Source: Siphonodentalium dalli
Lineage: Eukaryota; Mollusca; Scaphopoda; Gadilida; Siphonodentaliidae
Direction: 5' to 3'
DNA: 64,000 bases
NCBI GenBank assembly: GCA_032622095.1
Contig: CP136061.1
Span: 215,420,373-215,484,372, forward strand
Position 1 is the stretch's first letter; every line of letters begins with the position of its first letter. Made by a program: the position numbers and the translations under genes. Shown here in pieces: positions 56,986 through 64,000 of this stretch. The notes below the pieces were generated by a model, which was not told where the DNA came from, made no database searches, and was given only the letters and a program-made list of their open reading frames with translations.

Positions 56986-57560
56986 CTGAAACTAACATCA
57001 TACCAGGTGTTCTGTAACTGGACATTTGCAGCCAAATATTCAAAGTTGTCCATGGTCCATATGTCAAATTCATAACTTTAGAAAAATCATTTGATCTCAA
57101 ACTTGATAAATAGTAAATGACCTATTTATGATAATACAGATTCTACATGGGGCATCTCTTTAACTGGTTCAACTATCATTGCCCTACACAATGTTGGTTG
57201 GTCCTACTGATTTATCTCTGGTGTTGGTAGGACAAACTAGTGTAGCCCCCCCCCCCAAATTTGTCATTTTTTTGGTGGTCTAAGGGTCAATCATAAGGTT
57301 AAAGGTTATTTACAGGGATTAACCAATTATACTGTTGTGTTTGTTACACAATGACACGTGTGACATTCAAACAATTTAAAGTTCTGTTAGCTAAAGAAAT
57401 ACAAAATAGGTCAATGTATTCTGATGCAATCAACAGTTAAAATTTATACAATTAGAGGGTATGTATCCTAAACCTGTCAAAAAAATATGAAAATTATTGA
57501 ATAAAACTATATGAGTAGGATAACATGATCCTATCTACAGATAGAAAGAAGAATATATTG
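56986..57560. other. unassigned non-coding DNA
   Basis: C run of 11 at 57246-57256. No gene or element borders. Confidence 0.35.
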
Positions 57561-57566
57561 ACTGAC

Positions 57567-58006
57567 AAGCCTTGTCATTTGCAGAATGAGTCCCCAGAGG
57601 GTGAATTTAGTGATGCTATCCCGCAAAGTGGGTTAGTGTCACCAAATTCACCCTCTGGGAACCTCATTCTGCTTAAGAGTTATGACTCAACTGCTATGGG
57701 AGACCTAGGATCAGATTGAAGTTCCCCCGAGTTGAAGTTCGTGATGTTCACCCATTAGTCACCTCAATTTTACATTTTATCTTCTGCAAATTAAGGGATA
57801 TCGAAACTGAACAGAAGGGAAAAAGTAACTAAAAACAATGTTAATTTGAGACTATAGATACTTCCCAGAAGATGAGGCCTATGCAGAATGAGGTCCCCAG
57901 AAGGTGGATTTTGTGATGCTTGCCTGCTGTGCGGGATAGCGTCACTAAATTCACCCTCTGGGGACCTCATTCTGCAAATGTCAGACAAACTATATCCAGA
58001 CTCGAA
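57567..58006. mobile_element. family B MITE, full length
   Basis: Left CAAGCCTTGTCATTTGCAGA; hairpins at about 57583-57671 and 57884-57973 (GAGGTCCCCAGAAGGTGGAT / complement); spacer with TTGAAGTTCGTGATGTTCAC; right ATGTCAGACAAACTATAT and CAGACTCG. It lies downstream of the gene fragment's last exon candidate. Confidence 0.78.
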
Positions 58007-58441
58007 ATTAACTTTTCAAGTTGTTTTGCATTACTCAATATTTACATTCACAATTACATTCATGCTGTAAATCCTGAATGGAGTGCATTGGTTGGTTGAC
58101 GTCGCACCCAGGCCCCAACTTATTTTTATATTGTAACAACTTGCAGGGACGCTACCCGAATATCATTCAAAATTGATGCTAATTGTATGTTTAAACTGCA
58201 AGTTGATTGTAAATATAAGGAATGAATGTTGATTTTGTTGAATTCCATGGAATATGGATGCAACTTGGTCTGTCATTGTCATGTGTGGAATGCTTTCGAG
58301 GCCCACACAAAATGTCAGACCATGAAATGCAACAAAATCAACTTCCATTTCTTAAATAATACCGAAGAGTTGTGAGTTGGACAGTGGTACATGGAAATTT
58401 CATTGATGATGCCAGATGATAAATAAAAATGCTGTACTCAC

Positions 58442-58546
58442 TGTATCCAACCGTGGCAACACCCGCGTCATCAATGTCGACATCATAACTGTTCCTAACC
58501 GACTCGTGATCCTCTTTCATTGGGTCCCAGGTGTCCAAATTTGGCT
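58442..58546 (-). CDS. exon candidate 3 of a Tudor-like gene
   Basis: On the minus strand a TTTGTATTTAATTTCCAG acceptor precedes 58546 and a GTGAGTACAG donor follows 58442. The 105-base exon starts with the last two bases of a codon and ends with one base, so it is a symmetric phase 1 exon. It joins in frame to exon 60340-60530, where G + AG gives Glu. The peptide is acidic: PNLDTWDPMKEDHESVRNSY, then DVDIDDAGVATVGY. No known domain lies in this piece alone; an acidic linker between domains is plausible. The next exon downstream was not found. Confidence 0.55.
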
Positions 58547-58639
58547 CTGGAAATTAAATACAAATAATCACATACCCTCTGCATTCACACAATTAGCTTC
58601 CGTAAGAATCAGTACAAATTGTGATACGGTTACATGAAC

Positions 58640-58745
58640 GTTTCCTACATGCACCAGGCAATAACTGAAGTCGACACTTTATAGAAAGTGGTAAACAACT
58701 ACGTCACTCCAAGCTGACCATGTGCACGTGCTCGCTGCGTGATGT
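58640..58745 (+). repeat. dispersed repeat K, copy 2
   Basis: CAGGCAATAACTGAAGTCGA, TACGTCACTCCAAGCTGACC and GCACGTGCTCGCTGCGTG; inverse relative to 51421-51500. Lies in the intron between exon candidates 2 and 3. Confidence 0.6.
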
Positions 58746-58795
58746 CCACTTCAGAAAAAGTGATGAACCACCTACGTCACTTTAACTCTTTCGCT

Positions 58796-59095
58796 GCCAC
58801 CCGCCACCACATCCTGTACATATATCCATGTATTTCAGGTATATATGGGTAATACATTATATCTCAAGCAGTTTCTAATATAATTAGTTGAAACTTCACA
58901 TGTATATGACCGTGTAGTGTCATGGGATAAGTGCCTTTGACCTCATATGACCTCATAGAGCGTTTATTATCAGCCCAGACGATATGTGGGAAAATTGGTG
59001 CACAAAAATAAAATGACGTTGGAAATGTCAAGGGATAGGTGCTGTTGACCTCAATTGACTTAAAGAGGCACTATAATAATTAGCAATAAAGAGTG
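58796..59095. mobile_element. possible TTAA-type MITE
   Basis: TTAA|CTCTTTCGCTGCC at 58792 resembles the inverted right end (CTCTTTCGTTGCCG) of the 35219-36404 element. A TTAA follows AAAGAGTG at 59096, but the right end is not a clean match. Intronic. Confidence 0.35.
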
Positions 59096-59104
59096 TTAAT
59101 TATC

Positions 59105-59420
59105 AATTTAAAGATGCATAATCCGAACTAAAGCTCCCAAATTACTATTTCTTTGGCTTCGGGGGGTAAAAAATATTTGATTCCAGTCGAGGAACCCACC
59201 CTTCAAATCTCAGTGATCAAATATCGATTTTTGAAGTATGTTATTTCTCGAGATGTGTGCAATTTTTTACAGCCTGGCAATAAGGCGTCAGACAGAGAAA
59301 AAAATGTTGATAAATAACATGTTTTGGACTATTTTTGGGCAACTAATCGATTTTGAAGCGGCATTTCAAAAAATGTTGTTGTTGGAATCTGATATGGGGA
59401 CCATCGAATCGGATTGAGTA
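59105..59420. repeat. diverged fold-back element copy
   Basis: AAGATGCATAATCCGAACTA, ATTACTATTTCTTTGGCTTC and GTCGAGGAACCCACCC match the left arm; ATCGGATTGAGTACCTTTAA closes it on the right. Intronic, and same family as 60684-63746. Confidence 0.7.
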
Positions 59421-59800
59421 CCTTTAAAAGACAATGTATCTTTATCTGGAGAGTCATGCAACAGGTGCTGTTTACCCCAGATGACAAATTATTATTGAAA
59501 ATGACTTGAAGGAGTCGCTTCGGTGGCCATGTGGTAATGACTTGGACTTTGAGTCGCATGGTGCACTCACCGTCATGGGCTGGGGTTCGAATCCCACACA
59601 ATCCCCCATTGCACGGTCTAAAAAATTACATTTGCTTCTAAAAATAGGCACCTTGTGTGTTGTATAGTCCCAGACATGTTGAAAGAGCAATGCTCGGCAT
59701 GTTTCGGAGACGTAAATATAACATGCTACTGTGCCATTTCTGCTATAGGTACACAAATAGTTTACATTATTCAACCGAGCAACACCGGGTACACAGTTAG

Positions 59801-60001
59801 TTCTCTTATATATGCGAGTTTCACATAGGGACCCTTGCATATATAAGATAATACATTGGCTAACACTATTTACCTTGACCTTGTAAGCCAGTGCATTCTC
59901 TCATATATGCGAGGCTCCCTATGTGAGACTCGCATTAATAAGAGAAAGCACTGGCACAGGATCTTTAATGCTGCATCAGTGCAGCTCCCGTCATGAAAGG
60001 G
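59801..60001. mobile_element. P3 MITE, left end lost
   Basis: Starts within the hairpin at TTCTCTTATATATGCGAG (59801). The second hairpin is at about 59887-59955. The right end is GCAGCTCCCGTCATGAAAGG plus G, with TTAA at 60002-60005. Intronic. Confidence 0.68.
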
Positions 60002-60110
60002 TTAATGGATGGACAGATAGACAGACCAAAACCAAATTATGCCAGTATTGACTATTGGGCATATGAAAATAGGGCAACATTATTTGCGGCTTTAATTTTG
60101 TTACATAAAA

Positions 60111-60327
60111 TACAGTAATGCTCTAATTAATCGACCTCTTAACCAAAGCAGAATTATGGGTAACTTTTCAGGATTTAGTCGGAAATATGGCTTGTTGCCA
60201 TTCATCGGAAAGCTCTCGGGGAGAGCTTTCCGATGAATGGCAACAAGCCATATTTCCGACTAAATCCTGAAAAGTTACCCATAATTCTGCTTTGGTTAAG
60301 AGGTCGATTAATTAGAGCATTACTGTA
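60111..60327. mobile_element. family C hairpin MITE next to a splice donor
   Basis: 217 bp, TACAGTAATGCTCTAATTAA to TTAATTAGAGCATTACTGTA, with arms identical in inverse up to GCTCTCGGGGAGAGC. Copy-specific changes (CTC in ATGCTCTA, CGACCTCTT, ACCAAAGC) appear in both arms. It begins 12 bases into the intron downstream of exon candidate 2. Confidence 0.92.
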
Positions 60328-60339
60328 CTCGACACACAC

Positions 60340-60530
60340 CTTCAGCACGATCGACAAAATCTGACACATCATTTAACTCATCCATGTTTTTCACCAAACT
60401 AGCATAACCAAGTCTGCATAGGTCAAAGTTCACACAGATCTCCTCTCCGTCATCGCCACCTGTATCACTGAGAACGACTTCAAGACAAGCTTCTCTGTAC
60501 CATGTAGATGTGATGAAGTCCTGCATTTTT
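60340..60530 (-). CDS. exon candidate 2 of a Tudor-like gene
   Basis: The minus-strand acceptor is ATTCAATTACAG before 60530, with an alternative ATGCAG before 60520; the donor is GAAG|GTGTGT at 60340. The frame is open throughout and coding-like. The segment ACLEVVLSDTGGDDGEE followed by ICVNFDLCRLGYA fits the pattern hydrophobic-x-Val-x-Leu-x-Asp-Thr, acidic turn, Val/Ile-Asn, Leu, Gly-x-Ala seen at the C-terminal half of extended Tudor domains (TDRD/Tudor-SN families; family knowledge). If so, it belongs to a germline piRNA-pathway or RNA-granule type protein (inference). It ends with one base, matching the next exon's phase. Confidence 0.62.
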
Positions 60531-61366
60531 CTGTAATTGAATAGTAATTAGATATACAATAAAATACCACATATATGTCAAAAAGATATGTACATTGATA
60601 ATATTATATTATAATTACACCCATTTAATTTTCTATGGTATTTTTACATTAGGTTCCAAAAAGCTAAATTAATATAATGTATTTAAAGGTACTCAATCCG
60701 ATTAAGGGAGCATGTCAAAACCTCTTTCGCATATGCGAAAATATTGTCGATAATGTCGAAAAAGTTTTGACGTAATTGACGTAAATGTGCAAAAACGAAA
60801 TGTCGGAAATGACGAAAAATAATGCGATAACGTCGAAAGCGACTGGCCATAAAAGTGCGATAACGTCAAAACCACAACAGACCAAAATTTCCGTAAAATG
60901 TCGAAACTTTCGACAACGCGAAAGTCGCGACGTCGAAACATTGATCGATATTCGCAAACGATGAAAAGTTAAAACGATGTTTGTCGCACTGCATAAATCC
61001 GCGCATTTATTTTTGTCTTCTGCGTAATCAGATGCCAGCTGAATTTTTATTGGCTATCAGCCAAAGGCCATACAAACAACTCTATGCGGTTAACACACAA
61101 GTACAATGACTTGACAGTTCGACTGTTTTGATAGCTATGAGTTCGCACAATAGTCAACCCATTCCAAATGTGTGAAGGGGTGACATTTAGCAAAAGGCTG
61201 TACAAACATATAGGTCTACTGACATATAATGACGTATATACCGGTCCCTCACAACTATGCGTGAACTGTGCGATAGTTTTGTTGTTGTCGTGATGTCTTC
61301 TCAATTAGTGAACAATGGTTTAACTCGTTGGACAAAAACAACACATCTGATATATAAAATTCCAAA

Positions 61367-61627
61367 ATGAAGCGACTTGATGTCATAATATCAGTTCGAT
61401 CATGGCTAGAAACAGTGATGAAATCGAATAGATCTATCGGTAGCGGACATATACGCAGTTGGGAAAATATTAGATCAGCAGTTTACACAGGTCGACAGTA
61501 CGAAGAAGTTAGGGTTTTCACAACCCCAGGTATCACACATCTAACAGAAAAAAAGATGAAATCACACAGAAATTTTAAACCAGCTGCACCCACCCACAAC
61601 GGGAGCGACAACCGTCCATCCACATGA
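61367..61627 (+). CDS. small ORF inside the TIR element, unknown
   Basis: An 86-codon ORF starting CCAAAATGAAGCGACTTG, with TATATAAA at 61351-61358 upstream and AATAAA at 61764-61769 downstream. The product is basic and Ser/Arg/Thr-rich (KRLDVIISVRSWLETVMKS, TGRQYEEVRVFTTPGITHLT). I recognise no domain. The TATA-like box is too close to the ATG to serve as its own promoter in the usual way. It could be an exon of a captured gene, an element-encoded small protein, or chance. Confidence 0.25.
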   Translation: MKRLDVIISVRSWLETVMKSNRSIGSGHIRSWENIRSAVYTGRQYEEVRVFTTPGITHLTEKKMKSHRNFKPAAPTHNGSDNRPST

Positions 61628-62640
61628 TCCAGCATTTGAAGCAATAGGCCCGATATAGAACAAGCCCTCATCACATTGTATCAACGCCAGACATATATAG
61701 AGCCATACCCCCTAAGTTCATTGTTTTATAATGGTATGTTATCCATATTTTTATTATTCATTCAATAAAGAATCGAGAAAAATATAACACTCAACTCCTC
61801 TGTCAGTCAATGCTACCCACAAACGAAACTAGGATTGGCCTGGGAAATTAGTGCTAAAAATAGCACAACATAACATGATTGTGCAATTCGTGGAAATTCC
61901 AAACTATTATATAATATGTTTTGTATTAACTTAACTTTGTCGCATCTGATCGCTGATATATATTGAATAAAATGTGTAGATTTTAAATAAAAGTATAAAA
62001 GTCGCCGACGAATTAATCATGATGACGCTGTGCTTCCGATATCTAACAATGATTTCATACTTATATTGCGAAAATTAAAGCATTGTTTACGACTGTCGGA
62101 CGATGCCGTAAACACCCTGATTTGCGTCCACATTAAAATATGTGTCTGGTCTAGAAAGACAGATTGAAACTGTAGAAATTAACTCTACGTGGCATACAGA
62201 AAGTATACTATAAATCGGGGTTGTGGAATAATTTATTGTCGTCCTCGGCTGTATTCTTTTATTCATAATAGTTCGCACAATTAAATGGTGACGGTTTACC
62301 CAAAGTGAAGACAAGTTACATAATCACACACAAAAACGATTTTCGAAATCAAAATTTGCATTGTTTACGGTACCACTCTGCAGTATTAATGCCACGGTGT
62401 AGCAATTATTGCTCGAGATTTAGGGGGACTTCAACCTGTACTGTAATATTTACTGTAAACCAGTGATGCAATATCACTGATCATCACTGCTATAAACCCA
62501 CGGATTTGCGGGCACCGTGTGACATCAAAATGTAGGAAATGATTGTGTTGGCCTATCCTATTATATAAATTGGGTCTGGGAATAATTTATTTGGGACTTT
62601 AAATAATCTTCTATTAATAATAGTTTATTATTAAACGAAG

Positions 62641-62800
62641 TTTGAATTGTCCGATATTAACCAAATCGGAGATTTCAGTAGATCGGAGAAATTTACTAAT
62701 AGGCCTACATTTATAAACTCCGATCAAATCGGAAATGTTTTCATATCGGAGAATACTCCGATTAAATCAATGGAATTCTTATGATAAAAACTCCGATCTG
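62641..62800. repeat. cluster of ATCGGAG / CTCCGAT motifs
   Basis: ATCGGAG or its complement, or close variants, occurs about eight times in 160 bases (near 62669, 62684, 62719, 62728, 62744, 62756, 62791) in both orientations, allowing many alternative stems. It lies inside the 2.6 kb TIR element. Confidence 0.65.
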
Positions 62801-62993
62801 AGAAATTTCAGCATGGACACCGACATCTTCCCGTTCGTGACACATCAGTATAAAACTGCGACTATGGAGTATTTATTGAACACAAACTGTCACTCCGATC
62901 TGAGAAATTTCAGCATGGACATCGACATCTTCCCGTTCGCGACACATCAGTATAAAACTGCGACTATGGAGTATTTATTGAACACAAACTGTC
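62791..62993 (+). repeat. 102 bp tandem duplication, in frame
   Basis: CTCCGATCTGAGAAATTTCA starts at 62791 and at 62893. The copies differ at two sites (GACACCGAC / GACATCGAC and TTCGTGACA / TTCGCGACA). The 34-codon unit is open in one frame within an ORF spanning 62735-63049 (SDLRNFSMDTDIFPF, THQYKTATMEYLLNTNC). Coding is possible but unproven. Confidence 0.85.
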
Positions 62994-63757
62994 CTGCCAA
63001 TCATATCGACACAACAGCAATATTGACGGATATAATGCTGCGATCTTGACGAAAACAAACACTGCGAAAATATGTCGAAACAGAACAGCGAACATTTGAG
63101 CAAAACTGCGAAACAAAACTGCGATAATTGCGAAAACATCGAACCAAGACAGCGAAAATGACGAAAAATTGACGAAAACGTAAAACGTTACGGCGTGCGA
63201 TAATGACGAAAAAACTCCGATAATGTCGAAAAAACGACGTCAATGACGCCACATTTTTCGCATTTTTTTCGCATATGCGAAAGAGGTTTTGACATGCTCC
63301 CTAAGCACCCCTAAATTACTATTTATTTGGCTTCGGGGGTAAAAAATATTTGATTCGAGTCGAGGAACCCATCCTTCAAAGCTCAGAGTGATCAGATATC
63401 AATTTTTTAAATGTGTTAATTTTTGGAGATGTGGGCCACTTCCACGTCTCAAACGGACAAATTGCGGGTGTAAGATGGATAACTCTAAAATCAAGTGGTT
63501 ATTATTGTTAATAATAATCACTTGATTTTAGAGTTATCCATCTTACACCTGCAATTTGTCCGTAATTTGTCCGTTTGAGACGTGGAAGTGGCCCACATCT
63601 CCAAAAATTAACACATTTCTTAATTCGATATCTGATCACTCTGAGCTTTGAAGGATGGGTTCCTCGACTCGATTATAATATTTTTACCCCCAAAGCCAAA
63701 GAAATAGTAATTTAGGAGCTTCTAATTGGATTGAGTACCTTTAAATATGATAATTAC

Positions 63758-63826
63758 ATTTGGGCAGAAGTGAACGTTGAGCGCAGGAATTTTGCCACAC
63801 CAACATGTGATGTCAAGGTAACATCA
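63758..63826 (-). CDS. exon candidate 1 of a Tudor-like gene
   Basis: The minus-strand acceptor is GAACTTTTATATAG before 63826; the donor is CCCAAAT|GTAATTA after 63758. The 69-base exon starts with one base of a codon and ends with two. Those two (AT) join the first A of exon 60530-60340 to give Ile in frame with no stop. The peptide is DVTLTSHVGVAKFLRSTFTSAQ. The donor is weaker than consensus and the exon is short, so this is the least certain of the three. Upstream exons would lie beyond the right edge. Confidence 0.42.
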
Positions 63827-64000
63827 CTATATAAAAGTTCCTACTATTTAATGATATTTCCAACTGAAAATGCATTTTTATATTGATATTTTTTACTGAT
63901 ATAATTACATAGTATAAATACATTTGAGACGATCACAAACTTTTACGCTTCACGATTTATATTTGTGATTCAGCCCAAATTATATCACGAATGAATATTA

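Larger units (their letters stand above)
60706..63301. mobile_element. 2596 bp TIR element with TAA target duplication
   Basis: Left end GGGAGCATGTCAAAACCTCT then TTCGCATATGCGAAAA; right end TTTTCGCATATGCGAAAGAG then GTTTTGACATGCTCCC, an exact inverted repeat of ~35 bp. TAA is at 60703-60705 and 63302-63304. A 3 bp TWA target is typical of PIF/Harbinger (family knowledge), but no DDE transposase or Myb-like gene is seen, so it is non-autonomous or of another type. Both subterminal regions (60730-60960 and 63040-63260) are packed with GCGATAA, GTCGAAA and GACGAAAA motifs. Confidence 0.85.
60684..63746. mobile_element. fold-back element, split by a TIR transposon
   Basis: Left arm: 60684-60705 (TTAAAGGTACTCAATCCGAT) continuing at 63302-63500. 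Right arm: about 63510-63746, ending ATTGGATTGAGTACCTTTAA. The arms share ATTACTATTTATTTGGCTTC, GTCGAGGAACCCATCC, AGATGTGGGCCACTTCCACG and GATAACTCTAAAATCAAGTG, with the centre near 63502. Without the insertion it is ~465 bp. It fills most of the intron between exon candidates 1 and 2. Confidence 0.85.

Noticed and set aside
58163-58348. Minus-strand ORF next to exon candidate 3 as a further exon
   Set aside because: A TTATTTAAG acceptor exists and the phase would fit, but the stretch is bounded by inverted GTTGATTTTGTTG motifs like a small MITE, has no polypyrimidine tract and would leave an 89-base intron.
60706-63301. Autonomous PIF/Harbinger transposon
   Set aside because: Ends and a TAA target fit, but no transposase-sized ORF or DDE motif is present; kept as a non-autonomous element.
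1-64000. CRISPR array, tRNA, rRNA, operon or phage features
   Set aside because: Repeats here are MITEs and satellites with animal-type architecture; no spacer-repeat pattern with constant direct repeats, no tRNA cloverleaf or rRNA segment recognised by eye.

Overview
The window reads as repeat-dense, AT-rich animal intergenic and intronic DNA with almost no protein-coding sequence. There are no operons, ribosome binding sites, rRNA or tRNA genes, CRISPR arrays or long ORFs. The repeat style is that of a marine invertebrate, most likely a bivalve mollusc: hairpin MITEs, ~160 bp satellite monomers inside mobile elements, GACA/GACG microsatellites joined to elements that end in a short hairpin, and GGCGGCCAT-rich dispersed repeats. 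The phylum assignment is inference; no marker gene fixes it.

One gene can be argued for, on the minus strand at the right end (63826 to 58442). Three short exon candidates have GT/AG borders and their reading frames join without a break (63758-63826, 60340-60530, 58442-58546). The middle one carries the residue pattern seen at the C-terminal side of extended Tudor domains. Its first intron is almost entirely filled by a fold-back element (60684-63746), which is itself split by a 2.6 kb TIR element with a TAA target duplication (60706-63301). A perfect hairpin MITE (60111-60327) starts 12 bases past the donor of the middle exon.

The rest is layered mobile DNA. Main families: (P) MITEs with TTAA target sites and CCCTTT-like ends, as in piggyBac-type transposition. 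They carry two inverted copies of one ~70 bp hairpin module, and that module also occurs in a scaffold with unrelated ends. (B) MITEs with ends near AAGCCTG and two GAGGTCCCCAGAGGGTGAATT hairpins, tandemly amplified at 28103-30180 with a ~432 bp period. (C) TA-flanked near-perfect hairpins starting CAGTAATGCCC. (A) An element with short inverted ends (TAGCTCAACTT) whose body is a ~161 bp satellite, present three times (16289-23612, 34663-36856, 40133-42398); two copies are split by younger insertions. (E) Elements with tandem ~150 bp GGGCCATAACTC units, then GACA/GACG microsatellite, then a terminal hairpin.

Layout: 1-845 minisatellite; 2.6-11 kb mixed MITEs; 11.4-15.4 kb a 1342 bp tandem segmental duplication with an E insertion in the second copy; 16.3-23.6 kb satellite element A with a 4.4 kb insertion; 23.6-25.3 kb two E elements head to tail; 26-34 kb MITEs, a tandem B array and an 83 bp perfect palindrome; 34.7-36.9 kb and 40.1-42.4 kb the other A elements; 42.8-56 kb scattered MITEs and E-like tails; 56.5-56.9 kb a ~105 bp minisatellite; 58.4-63.8 kb the gene fragment and nested elements. 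Apparent ORFs elsewhere are chance ORFs in repeats.
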